From the NCBI GenBank assembly GCA_947492745.1, contig CANLOE010000056.1:1-45007 (forward strand): DNA of 45,007 nucleotides, read 5' to 3'. Positions 26,388-34,815 of this stretch are shown in pieces. The position numbers and the translations under genes were made by a program. Position 1 is the stretch's first letter. Every line of letters starts with the position of its first letter. This DNA comes from an uncultured Cyclobacteriaceae bacterium. GTDB taxonomy: Bacteria > Bacteroidota > Bacteroidia > Cytophagales > Cyclobacteriaceae. The notes below the pieces were generated by a model that saw nothing but the letters and a program-made list of their open reading frames with translations, did no database searches and was not told the DNA's origin.

Positions 26388-27374
26388 ATGAAAAAAATGA
26401 AACGTAACCCAGCTACGCTACGGTGGCTATGGCTCATATCCCTAGCAGGGATAGCTCTTATCATAGCTATGGTCACTCATTTTTTTATCAACGAACCTCC
26501 CATAATCCAAGGAGACCTACAGCGCAATGTTCCTTATAAAAAAGATCATTACCTGGATATTTATTTCCCTACCAAAAAAACACATGCACGGTCCCCGATA
26601 TTGCTCTACATGCACGGTGGGGCTTGGGTTACAGGGAAAAAAGAAGCCATTAATTTCAATAGGATCCATGGAGCTGTCAATAAGCTCAGGGATATGGGAT
26701 TTACGGTAATCAGTCCTGACTATACACTTGCCCGAAACGGGAACTCTCCCTTTCCCGATTGTGTGCAAGATGGTTTTGATGCCATTCAGTGGGTAGTTCA
26801 TCATGCGGACAGTTTGAACTTGGATACGACTTCTTTTGGTCTCATTGGAGAATCCGCAGGCGCCCATATCTCTATGTTACTTGCTTTTGCGCCACCATCC
26901 CGATTCGACCGTGAGCATAAAAAAACCGATATTGATTATGTAGTGGATATTTATGGTCCTACAGATCTGCACAGATTGTATCATAGACCTGAAATCGATA
27001 GCTTAAGTGCTTTTTTGGCTACACTACCTTCTCCTATCAACAAAAGACTGGACTTACCAAAACTCCTCTTTGGCTTTGATCCCAAAGCGGACTCTATCAA
27101 AACCGCCCATTTTATGAGTTTATACTCTCCGGTTCGTTTCCTGACAGACGACAATGTGCCTCCTGTGTTGATGATTCATGGTGATAAAGACCATATTGTA
27201 CCTGTCAAACAGAGCATCGTACTTAAAACTCACTTGGATTCGTTCTCTATACCCAATCAGCTAAAGATACTCGAAGGAGTATGCCATGGTTTTATCGGTA
27301 TCGACAATGAAGAGAAAGCTGCCCTGCAACATTGGATCGTGGACTTTATCGAAAATCATTACAAAGACGAGTAG
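26388..27374 (+). CDS. Alpha/beta hydrolase, esterase/lipase (HSL/BD-FAE-like)
   Basis: 328 residues from the ATG at 26388. An ATG at 26343 would add 15 residues, but those codons are largely the end of a family C repeat, so the inner start is preferred. A short N-terminal basic stretch and one hydrophobic segment (about 12-32 of the chosen frame) suggest a membrane anchor or uncleaved signal. The catalytic domain shows the oxyanion motif HGGAW, the nucleophile elbow GESAG, the acid in HGDKDHIVP and the histidine in CHGFIG. It should hydrolyse small esters or carbohydrate-linked acyl groups; the substrate is not predictable. It stands alone, followed by repeat A4. Confidence 0.88.
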   Translation: MKKMKRNPATLRWLWLISLAGIALIIAMVTHFFINEPPIIQGDLQRNVPYKKDHYLDIYFPTKKTHARSPILLYMHGGAWVTGKKEAINFNRIHGAVNKLRDMGFTVISPDYTLARNGNSPFPDCVQDGFDAIQWVVHHADSLNLDTTSFGLIGESAGAHISMLLAFAPPSRFDREHKKTDIDYVVDIYGPTDLHRLYHRPEIDSLSAFLATLPSPINKRLDLPKLLFGFDPKADSIKTAHFMSLYSPVRFLTDDNVPPVLMIHGDKDHIVPVKQSIVLKTHLDSFSIPNQLKILEGVCHGFIGIDNEEKAALQHWIVDFIENHYKDE

Positions 27375-27498
27375 GGGGTATTTCATCCCCAAATACAATG
27401 CGTTCGGAGCAGGATAATTTTACTTTGGAATGATACCTATATCACGAACACCCCTAATGAACGATAGATTCAAGGGACTTGTAGGAATGCTCATGTAA

Positions 27499-27657
27499 TA
27501 CAAACTTAGCTTTCAAATGTCGCATATCTTCTTGTTCATTTTGCTTCACTCTGCGTTGACAATCCTCGGGATAGCGCTGCTATCCCTGCGGTTCTCGCTT
27601 TGATTGAAACAAAATGACCAGCGGAATCTTATACGACATTTGAAACCCAAATTTGTA
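27499..27657 (+). repeat. Repeat family A, copy A4 (complete, 159 bp)
   Basis: It starts TACAAACTTAGC and ends CCCAAATTTGTA. TAA lies on both sides (27496-27498 and 27658-27660), and the central hairpin GGGATAGC/GCTATCCC is perfect. It sits in the convergent gap between the esterase and recN, 71 bp before the recN stop. Confidence 0.92.
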
Positions 27658-27727
27658 TAAGCTGGTTTTTTGCTGGTTTCCCTTATTTTCTATTGGCTAT
27701 CGAGAGGCTATAAGGCAGCAATTTTGT

Positions 27728-29380
27728 CTACTGCTCGATAAGTTCTTTAGCGCTCTTGTAAGCGGTTTCTGAGGGTTGGTCCCCACCTATCATTCTAGCA
27801 ATGGCCTCTATGCGCTGAGTATCGGTCAAGGCCTTCATCTTACTGATGGTCTTGGAGGCAGAATTGTCCTTATACACAAAGTAATGTGCATCCCCTTTGG
27901 CAGCGACCTGCGGCAAGTGGCTAATAGAGATTACCTGATGCTGTTGTGCCATGACTTTCATCATTTCGCCTAATTTGAGAGCGATTTCCCCTGATATACC
28001 CGTATCGATTTCATCAAATATAATAGTGGGTAGGGACATCTTATCTGCCAGAACAAATTTGATACAGAACATCAATCGGGAAAATTCCCCGCCCGAAGCA
28101 GCATCTTTAAGTGTTTGGGGAGGTATACCCTTGTTGGCACTGAACAGCAGGTTTATCTCATCCATACCCTTCGGGCCGGGAGGGACGGAACGGTTTTCGA
28201 TCTGAAGCGCAGCATCGCCCATGCCCAGATCTTTTAGATGGGCAGTGATTTTTTTAGTGATTTGGGCAAACACCTTTATCCTACTTTTGCGTAGGCGTTC
28301 GGCCAGTGTTTGCATCGTATGGAGGCATTTTTCCAATTCTTTCTCAGCATCAGCTAAGTCCTCGTCCATGTTCATGGCCTGCTTACTTTTGCTTTCCAGT
28401 TCTTCTTGTAGGGACAGTAGTGCAGTAATGTCCGCTACTTGGTGTTTTTTCTGTAATTGATAGATCAGCCCCAAGCGTAGACGAACCGCTTCAGTGCGTT
28501 GTGGATCATACTCCATCAGTTCCTCTTCCTTTTCGCATTCTTCGTTGATATCCAGCAGTTCTATCATCACACTGGACAACCGTTCTCCGAGGCCTTTGTA
28601 TTTTTGGGTATACTTATCCAATTGCTGAAAGGAAGCGTTTGCATTTTGCAACCCACTGATTACTGAAAATTCCGACCGTTGCAGTGCTTCGAGAGCTTGA
28701 TTCAGTTGTACTTTGATTTCCTCGGCATGTTCCAGAAGCTGTACTTCTTTCTCCAGTTCTTCCTGTTCATCGTTACTCAAATTGGCTTTTACCAGTTCTT
28801 CAAGTAAAAAATCATTATAATCCGCATCTTTGCGGATTTGGGAGGCCACTTCTTGAAGTGCCTCTAGACTCTTTTTGGCTACTTTGTACTTATCATAGCT
28901 TTTCCCGTATTCGATGAGCAGTTTATGGTTCTGAGCGTAACCATCGATAAGTGCCAGTTGGAAATCATGTTTGCCCAGCATCAGTGTATCATGTTGCGAA
29001 TGGACATCCATCAAAAACCCACCCAATCGCCTAAGTACCTCTAAGGTGACAGGAGTGTCATTGACAAAAGCCCTGGACTTACCGCTAGGGCTGATTTCTC
29101 GGCGTATGATACACAGGTCCTCATAATCCAGAAACTCATCTTCGAAGAAAGGCTGTAGTCGATAGGCCTTGACATCGAACTCGCCCTCAATGATACACTT
29201 TTCCTTGCCATTGAAAAGAGCTTTGGTATCGGCCCTTTTTCCTAGAAGAAGTCCGATAGCCCCGAGCATGATGGATTTTCCAGCGCCGGTCTCTCCTGTG
29301 ATAATATTGAGTGCACGCGCGGGCAACATCTCCAGCTCGGTGATAAGAGCATAGTTTTTGATCAAGAGTTTAGTCAGCAT
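27728..29380 (-). CDS. recN: DNA repair protein RecN
   Basis: 550-residue SMC-like ATPase that gathers DNA ends during double-strand-break repair. Walker A GETGAGKS is at 29-36, a long coiled coil occupies about 150-370, the ABC signature is ASGGEFSRLM, and Walker B is TIIFDEIDTGISG near the C-terminus. The length is normal. It is the last gene of the minus-strand run starting at bamD, six bases after the small ORF before it. I see no LexA-type box, and expression probably follows the operon. Confidence 0.96.
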   Translation of the reverse strand: MLTKLLIKNYALITELEMLPARALNIITGETGAGKSIMLGAIGLLLGKRADTKALFNGKEKCIIEGEFDVKAYRLQPFFEDEFLDYEDLCIIRREISPSGKSRAFVNDTPVTLEVLRRLGGFLMDVHSQHDTLMLGKHDFQLALIDGYAQNHKLLIEYGKSYDKYKVAKKSLEALQEVASQIRKDADYNDFLLEELVKANLSNDEQEELEKEVQLLEHAEEIKVQLNQALEALQRSEFSVISGLQNANASFQQLDKYTQKYKGLGERLSSVMIELLDINEECEKEEELMEYDPQRTEAVRLRLGLIYQLQKKHQVADITALLSLQEELESKSKQAMNMDEDLADAEKELEKCLHTMQTLAERLRKSRIKVFAQITKKITAHLKDLGMGDAALQIENRSVPPGPKGMDEINLLFSANKGIPPQTLKDAASGGEFSRLMFCIKFVLADKMSLPTIIFDEIDTGISGEIALKLGEMMKVMAQQHQVISISHLPQVAAKGDAHYFVYKDNSASKTISKMKALTDTQRIEAIARMIGGDQPSETAYKSAKELIEQ

Positions 29381-29386
29381 GTGCTT

Positions 29387-29623
29387 TTAATCGACAGTTT
29401 TATCAATGATTATCTCCTCTACCTCACTGAGGTTCATACTTTGCTTTTGCAATCTCATATTTTCGATTTTCAACATACCTTTTTCTACGCCTAGGAATTT
29501 TACGAAAAATGCAGCTTTGGTTTTCATGATCAGGGTAACCTTTAGCCCTATCAGGGAGTTTGCCCGACCTTCGATTACTGCTGCACCGTGGAGCCGTTCT
29601 TGCCGTTTAGCCATAGAGGGCAA
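29387..29623 (-). CDS. Small hypothetical protein between DUF4835 gene and recN
   Basis: 78 residues, or 75 from Met4. The sequence is basic at the start, then beta-like (LIGLKVTLIMKTKAAFFVKFLGVEKGMLKIENMRL) with an acidic end. No family was recognised. The position is tight: 6 bp before recN and 37 bp after the DUF4835 gene, same strand, in an operon of conserved housekeeping genes. This argues that it is a real gene. Confidence 0.6.
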   Translation of the reverse strand: MPSMAKRQERLHGAAVIEGRANSLIGLKVTLIMKTKAAFFVKFLGVEKGMLKIENMRLQKQSMNLSEVEEIIIDKTVD

Positions 29624-29660
29624 TGATACTAAATTTCAAAAATAAATCGCAGGATAAAGA

Positions 29661-30575
29661 TCAATTACTCGTGATAATACTTTTATATTCGTCACGCTTG
29701 GAAGGGTCCAATGCACTAAGGATATCGTAGGCTTCTTTTCTTACGTTCATTTCCCCTTTGGAGAAAACATTGATAAGCTCATCGGATTTAGCATCGAAAA
29801 AAGAAATGGTGATGATAGATCTGGGGAAGATTTCATCTACTTTTTGTATTGCTTTCAGTACTTTGACGATTTCTTGACGGCTTTTTGTAGGGTCTTCGCT
29901 GTAAATATCCATGGCCTGTCGATGATAGGCATAAATACCTTTACGGATGCCCTCTATTTGGCCGTTGGTATAGTTCTCTGCCAACCAATATCGATTACGG
30001 TTGTTCTTGAGGCGGCCCCAGCCAGGTAGGTCGAACTGTTGTGCATTGGATACAATATCGAATGCTTTCTGAAAATAGGGTGTACCTCCTAGTTCACCGA
30101 AGGAATCATAATCCAAGCCCAAGATCATATAGGCATAATAAGCTAACATGGACGTCAGGTTGGAAATGAATGTATTATCGGTATATTCCAAGGGCTGGGA
30201 TTCGATGTAGTTGAACTGCCACTCACGGTCGGCATAGTTGAGCAGGACGCTCTCGTAATTGCTATTGTAGACAGGGCGTACGGATTGTACTTGGACGGTA
30301 GCCTCGAAGCTACCGATGGATTCCATCTTGTTGATATTGATATTCAGCGTACAGTTGATACGCTCTTCCGCACTATAATTGTCTTCGGTCCATTTGCGGT
30401 CGTTCATGAACCGGGTAAAGGCCTGTTCCATATCCGAAAAAACCCGACGGTCGGAGGTCTGTATCTGACTGGCATTTACCTTGACGATACAGTTCAGTTC
30501 TTGGGCTTCGGAGAAACCATAGCCCGATAGAAGAATAACAAAAAGGCAGATCAAAGGTGGGAGGAAATTACGCAT
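29661..30575 (-). CDS. DUF4835 protein, PorD-like (type IX secretion associated)
   Basis: 304 residues from Met at 30575, whose ATG overlaps the coaBC stop as ATGCGTAA. A longer frame starts at 30596, but this Met gives a proper signal peptide (RNFLPPLICLFVILLSGYGF, then SEAQE). The mature protein has the family pattern: ELNCIVKVN at the start, NCTLNININKM and FNYIESQPLEYTDN in the middle, and the DYDSFGELGGTPYFQKAF motif. DUF4835 members are annotated, as I recall, as PorD of the type IX secretion system, which would fit the T9SS-tagged peptidase at 14969-18115. The recurring position after coaBC is also typical. Confidence 0.85.
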   Translation of the reverse strand: MRNFLPPLICLFVILLSGYGFSEAQELNCIVKVNASQIQTSDRRVFSDMEQAFTRFMNDRKWTEDNYSAEERINCTLNININKMESIGSFEATVQVQSVRPVYNSNYESVLLNYADREWQFNYIESQPLEYTDNTFISNLTSMLAYYAYMILGLDYDSFGELGGTPYFQKAFDIVSNAQQFDLPGWGRLKNNRNRYWLAENYTNGQIEGIRKGIYAYHRQAMDIYSEDPTKSRQEIVKVLKAIQKVDEIFPRSIITISFFDAKSDELINVFSKGEMNVRKEAYDILSALDPSKRDEYKSIITSN

Positions 30576-31770
30576 GTGTTCTGAGTATGATGGCATCGAT
30601 AATGTCTTTAGCGACCTGTACTTTATCTTTTAACTCAAAAACAGCAGTATTATTATCCTTATCGATAAGAGTAATTTTATTGGTGTCATGCCCAAATCCC
30701 GCTCCATTGTCATTCAAAGAATTCAGTACGATCATGTCGAAATTTTTACTGAGAAGCTTCTTATTAGCGTTTTGCAGTTCATTTTCGGTTTCTAATGCAA
30801 AACCAACGGTAATCTGCCCTTCTTTTTTGATTTTTCCTAACTCAGCAGCGATGTCTTTGGTTTTGACCATAGCGATTTGGTACGTATCGCCTTTTTTCTT
30901 TATTTTTTGTTGGTGTACGTGTTCGGGACTATAGTCAGCGACGGCCGCGGCCATAATGCTGATATCGCTATTCGGAAAAGTATCTTTACAGGCATCGTAC
31001 ATTTCTTGAGCAGTGGTGACCGGTTTTATAATTACATTGGGGTGCTTGATCTTCATGGATGTCGGTCCGCTGACCAGTATCACTGTAGCCCCCTGCATGG
31101 CCGCTGCCTCAGCTAGGGCATACCCCATTTTACCACTGGAGTGATTTCCGATAAAGCGGACGGGATCAATGGCCTCATAGGTAGGCCCTGCCGTTATCAT
31201 TACCTGTTTGCCCTGTAAGCCTTCCTGAGAAGAAAAGTAAGTATCGATTTTTTCAATGATTTCCTCAGGTTCGGCCAGTCTTCCCTGTCCCATAAGGCCG
31301 CTGGCCAGTTCTCCATGACCTGCATCTATCAACTTATTGCCATAGGAGGTGAGCTGTTCCAGATTAGAGCGATTACTGGGGTGTACATACATGTCCAAGT
31401 CCATGGCCGGAGCCACAAAAACAGGGCACTTTGCTGATAAGTATGTGGCCAGCAAAAGGTTGTCGCAGATGCCATGGGCCATTTTAGCTATCGTATTGGC
31501 ACTGGCAGGAGCGATAATCAGTACGTCTGCCCAGAGGCCAAGTTCTACATGATTGTTCCAGATTCCCGTATCGTCTTTCTCAAAAGTACTGTATACAGGG
31601 TTTTTGGATAGTGTCGATAAAGTAAGCGGAGTGATGAAACTCTTGGCCGTATCGGTCATGATGACCTTTACTTCGGCTTCCTGTTTGACGAAAAGCCGAG
31701 TCAGCATGGCCGCTTTGTAAGCTGCGATGCTTCCGCTTATTCCTAAAAGTATTTTTTTACCTCTGAGCAA
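30568..31770 (-). CDS. coaBC: Bifunctional phosphopantothenoylcysteine decarboxylase / phosphopantothenate-cysteine ligase
   Basis: 400-residue cytosolic enzyme for two successive steps of coenzyme A synthesis. The N-terminal flavoprotein CoaC half (about 1-180) has GISGSIAAYKA, the active-site His in HVELGLWAD, and PASANTIAKMAHGICDNLL with the PAMDLDMY substrate clamp. The C-terminal CoaB half (about 190-400) has ITAGPTYEAIDPVRFIGNHS (SGKMG follows) and the cofactor-binding AAAVADYSP. The length is normal. It lies 20 bp after rpoZ, and its stop overlaps the next gene's start. Confidence 0.96.
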   Translation of the reverse strand: MLRGKKILLGISGSIAAYKAAMLTRLFVKQEAEVKVIMTDTAKSFITPLTLSTLSKNPVYSTFEKDDTGIWNNHVELGLWADVLIIAPASANTIAKMAHGICDNLLLATYLSAKCPVFVAPAMDLDMYVHPSNRSNLEQLTSYGNKLIDAGHGELASGLMGQGRLAEPEEIIEKIDTYFSSQEGLQGKQVMITAGPTYEAIDPVRFIGNHSSGKMGYALAEAAAMQGATVILVSGPTSMKIKHPNVIIKPVTTAQEMYDACKDTFPNSDISIMAAAVADYSPEHVHQQKIKKKGDTYQIAMVKTKDIAAELGKIKKEGQITVGFALETENELQNANKKLLSKNFDMIVLNSLNDNGAGFGHDTNKITLIDKDNNTAVFELKDKVQVAKDIIDAIILRTHA

Positions 31771-31790
31771 TGGTCTTTACTATCTTTAGG

Positions 31791-32102
31791 TTATTTAGCT
31801 TCTTCTTCAGCTCTTCTGAACATCAGTTTATCTTCCAGAAATTCATCAATGGCCGTACTGGAGGGCTTTGCCATCCTCTCATAGAACCTGGAAATTTCTA
31901 TCTGTTCCCGATTTTCGAAAATCTCTTCCAAATTATCTACCGTAGAGGCAAACTCGGCCAATTTACTGTTTAGCTCTTCTTTGAGTGACGAAGAAATCTG
32001 TCTTGCCCTTCTGGAAATAACAGAAATAGATTCGTAGATATTGCCTGTAGGGGCTGCAATACTATCGATGTTTCTCGTAATAATAGATGCTTGTGTTGCC
32101 AT
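31791..32102 (-). CDS. rpoZ: DNA-directed RNA polymerase omega subunit
   Basis: 103-residue protein of the Bacteroidota omega family, encoded between bamD and coaBC as is usual there. It helps fold and stabilise the beta-prime subunit. Key features are the helix with ISVISRRARQISSSLKEEL (about 26-44) and the acidic C-terminal half. It starts 14 bp after bamD, so it is co-transcribed with it. Confidence 0.88.
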   Translation of the reverse strand: MATQASIITRNIDSIAAPTGNIYESISVISRRARQISSSLKEELNSKLAEFASTVDNLEEIFENREQIEISRFYERMAKPSSTAIDEFLEDKLMFRRAEEEAK

Positions 32103-32116
32103 AAAATAGGTGATGT

Positions 32117-32938
32117 TTAGTTCGTTATTTTTGCGATTTTCAACAAGGCGCTATTACTGTCATCATAGTACCCTTCCGCTTGTTTCAGGTACTGGCCTTG
32201 AGGATAGAGATCTACAAACTCATTATAAAACGCGATTACAGCGCGGTAGCGTTCCTCTTGTTTGGAGAGTATACTTTGCGAAGCTAAATTGTATTCCGCC
32301 TTGATTTTAAGAAAAGCTATTTCTTCATTGTAATCCGAATCGGGGAAATCATTTTTGAAATTGTCAAAAGCCACAATGGACGACTTAAAACGTCCCAGTT
32401 TGATATATTGCTTCGCATTTTCATAAGCTTTCTTTTCCAGTTTTACCTGCATCTCATTGATAACGGCACTGGCCTGTTCCCTGAAGCGGCTATTGGGATA
32501 TTTGTTGATAAACCCTTGTAATGCATTGATAGCTTCAAAGCTATTGGTCTGGTCCAGATTGTAATTTGGCGAATCCATGAACAGCGAATAGGCATACATA
32601 TAACTGGCCTCTTCTACATACTCACTGCGGGCATAGGTTTCATAAAAATTCTTGAAATGATAGGAACTCAATATATAAGAACCTTCATAAAAGGTGCAAT
32701 AGGCCAAGTAGAACTGAACTTTCTCTCCTTCCTTCTTTCCTCTGGTGATAGGGATGATCTGCTCCAGCAAAATAGAGGCACGATAATAATCTTTCTCCTC
32801 ATAATAGTTCAGTGCAGCTTTGTATTTCTCCTCCCAACTGTCACTTTTCTCGATCTTTCTGAATTTACTGCATGAAAACAGCACCAAAGAACAGCACAGA
32901 AACCATCCAAATCCATTAAAATTTACCAATTTTAGCAT
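32117..32938 (-). CDS. bamD: Outer membrane assembly lipoprotein BamD
   Basis: 273-residue lipoprotein with signal peptide and lipobox LVLFSCS (acylated Cys at about 23). TPR-like repeats follow (KYKAALNYYEEKDYYRASILLE; SYMYAYSLF; NALQGFINKYPNSRFREQA; VAFDNFKNDFPDSDYNEE), the last with the ...FPDSDY pattern typical of BamD/YfiO. It is the partner of BamA in inserting outer-membrane barrels. It is the first gene of the minus-strand operon that runs to recN and has a good promoter only 7 bp before its ATG, which implies a very short or absent leader. Confidence 0.9.
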   Translation of the reverse strand: MLKLVNFNGFGWFLCCSLVLFSCSKFRKIEKSDSWEEKYKAALNYYEEKDYYRASILLEQIIPITRGKKEGEKVQFYLAYCTFYEGSYILSSYHFKNFYETYARSEYVEEASYMYAYSLFMDSPNYNLDQTNSFEAINALQGFINKYPNSRFREQASAVINEMQVKLEKKAYENAKQYIKLGRFKSSIVAFDNFKNDFPDSDYNEEIAFLKIKAEYNLASQSILSKQEERYRAVIAFYNEFVDLYPQGQYLKQAEGYYDDSNSALLKIAKITN

Positions 32939-32945
32939 AAGTTTG

Positions 32946-32976
32946 CAAATATAGTATAGTACTCAATAATAAACAA
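32946..32976 (-). promoter_or_regulatory. Bacteroidota-type promoter for the bamD-recN operon
   Basis: On the minus strand TTG (32976-32974), 20 bases, then TATATTTG (32953-32946). The bamD ATG begins at 32938, so the transcript start should fall at or within a few bases of the start codon. Confidence 0.75.
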
Positions 32977-33101
32977 CAACAGAAAAACGATCATAGTGGT
33001 ACCTAACTTCTTGTTTTACGGACAAGTTGTACGAGCTGATGTGAAAAACGATTGATTTTATATTGTTTTATAGGGTCTGCGTGTTGAAAAGGACGTCGGG
33101 T

Positions 33102-34778
33102 TTATAACTTTTTCCCATCCTTCTCCTCTATTTGTCCCTCCAAGGGTGTGGAAACGGTCCTTGCTTTGGGGCTAGCCTCTTCATTGGACAACAGGTCCGC
33201 AATCTCCGGTGGTTGTGATACCTTTTTTACAGTATGGCCGAGCACTACTTCGGCCTTGGTAGGTTTCTTGTCGATCTGCCATGAGAATCCTTTAAGCTTC
33301 CTATGACTGTCCTCTATCTCATGAGGTGGTACGAATACCGCCTCGGGATTTACATACAACATGATATTATCGACCAGATTATCTTCGAAGTTGATGGTGA
33401 TATTGCTACAGATACTCTTATTGATTCCCATTAATTGATTGGTCTCATCATCGAGTACATAGTAAATGCTCTCTCCATTGCCCGTGACATCGACTTTGTC
33501 GATTTTTCCTTCGACGAATCGCGCCACCATCTCTCTGCCTTTTACCTGATTGAAGTTCTTTACGGTATCTTCAGAGATGACGAAAGAGTTAACGGACATG
33601 TTTAGGCGATCTATCGTATTGTTGGCGATGAAAATATTGATAGAGTCCGCGGACAACTGATTGCCATCATTCCAGAGTACGGGGTCGGTATAAAAATAGA
33701 TGATAGAATCACTCATAATATAGGCCATGGAGTCTGCTTTGCCCTGTAGGTCCGACTTATAGATTTTGACATTATTATAGGCCAGCAGTTTTTTTTCGGC
33801 CTCTATCTCCGAATCGATGGATATCAATGTATCCGCCGTGATATAGAGTGTGTCGCCATCGGTCACCTGCTTCATGACCGCATTGTCATAGACCTTGGTC
33901 AGGCCCTGGTTTTCCCAAGTTTCGCTAATGTCACTGTTGATGATGATATTGTTGCTCTTGGAGATGATCTCTACATCTTTGGTCGCACGGTAATACCGAT
34001 TGACATCATCCGCAAAAAGCCGCTTTGCCGTCAGGTTATAAGAAGGGCTTTCCATAGTACCTTCTTCGAAATTGGACCGTTTTTGATTGGTGTCATATTC
34101 GCCCTCGCCATAATTGAAAACACTCCCATCTGCATCGGTGACCGTTGTGGGTGAGCGGAAATAGACGACATTGGTGCGGGTGTTGTATTGTAAGGTGTCG
34201 GATTCCAGTGTATGATTGGGGTCTTTTGCGACGACATCCTTACGAAAAGAGGCAATGCCCGTATTGATCTGATAATAGCCCTTATCACTAGTAAGTGTGT
34301 TCACACTATCCACTAGCTTTCCACTGTCATAATAATAGGCCAGTTGCTCATTGCGGTCATAGTCCAGAAAATCGGTATACAAAGTCACCTTTCCCAGTTT
34401 CTCGAAAACCACGTTATCCCTCAGCTTTGCCGTACGGGTGTTGCCATCATAGATAAGCTTATCGGCGGTGACCGTAATGGAGTCTCCATCCTCTATCTTG
34501 ATGTCACCGAACATCTCGAGGATATTGGTGGATTTGGTGAAGTGCGCCGAATCCCCATAGATCAAGGTATTTTTATGGGAAAAGATAACATCATAATAAA
34601 CGATCTGATAGGATTCTCCTTGCTCATTTTTACCTAGTTTAAGATAATCAGCCCCTTCCAGTAGTTTTATTTTCTCCTGAGCGAATCCTACAGTAGACGG
34701 AAACACCAATAGCCCCATCATCATAAGAGTACTTAGTATTAGGTGATATTTACCGACTTCCTTCATTTTTACGATCAT
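33102..34778 (-). CDS. OstA/LptA-like organic-solvent-tolerance protein
   Basis: 558 residues from the ATG at 34778. The open frame reaches back to 34931, but that would overlap tilS, and a -7 box sits just upstream of 34778. ATG 34766 is also possible. Signal peptide YHLILSTLMMMGLLVFPSTV, then GFAQ. The body is built of short beta repeats of the LptA/OstA type: LIYGDSAHFTKSTNILEMFG, DSITVTADKLIYDG, NTRTAKLRDNVVFE. Such beta-jellyroll proteins bridge LPS transport through the periplasm. The length is much more than E. coli LptA, as in Bacteroidota OstA-like proteins. It is divergent from tilS with 37 bp between them. Confidence 0.85.
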   Translation of the reverse strand: MIVKMKEVGKYHLILSTLMMMGLLVFPSTVGFAQEKIKLLEGADYLKLGKNEQGESYQIVYYDVIFSHKNTLIYGDSAHFTKSTNILEMFGDIKIEDGDSITVTADKLIYDGNTRTAKLRDNVVFEKLGKVTLYTDFLDYDRNEQLAYYYDSGKLVDSVNTLTSDKGYYQINTGIASFRKDVVAKDPNHTLESDTLQYNTRTNVVYFRSPTTVTDADGSVFNYGEGEYDTNQKRSNFEEGTMESPSYNLTAKRLFADDVNRYYRATKDVEIISKSNNIIINSDISETWENQGLTKVYDNAVMKQVTDGDTLYITADTLISIDSEIEAEKKLLAYNNVKIYKSDLQGKADSMAYIMSDSIIYFYTDPVLWNDGNQLSADSINIFIANNTIDRLNMSVNSFVISEDTVKNFNQVKGREMVARFVEGKIDKVDVTGNGESIYYVLDDETNQLMGINKSICSNITINFEDNLVDNIMLYVNPEAVFVPPHEIEDSHRKLKGFSWQIDKKPTKAEVVLGHTVKKVSQPPEIADLLSNEEASPKARTVSTPLEGQIEEKDGKKL

Positions 34779-34784
34779 TAACGG

Positions 34785-34811
34785 CAAAATTACGGAAAAA
34801 ACATATTTTTG
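34785..34811. promoter_or_regulatory. Divergent -7 boxes between the OstA-like gene and tilS
   Basis: Minus strand: TAATTTTG at 34792-34785, 6 bp before the OstA-like ATG at 34778. Plus strand: TATTTTTG at 34804-34811, 4 bp before the tilS ATG. Both match TAnnTTTG and both imply nearly leaderless mRNAs. Well-spaced -33 TTG elements were not found, so confidence is moderate. Confidence 0.5.
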
Positions 34812-34815
34812 GATT

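Noticed and set aside
29661-30596. Start of the DUF4835 protein at 30596
   Set aside because: The Met at 30575 gives a proper signal peptide and an ATGCGTAA overlap with the coaBC stop, so the longer form is less likely.
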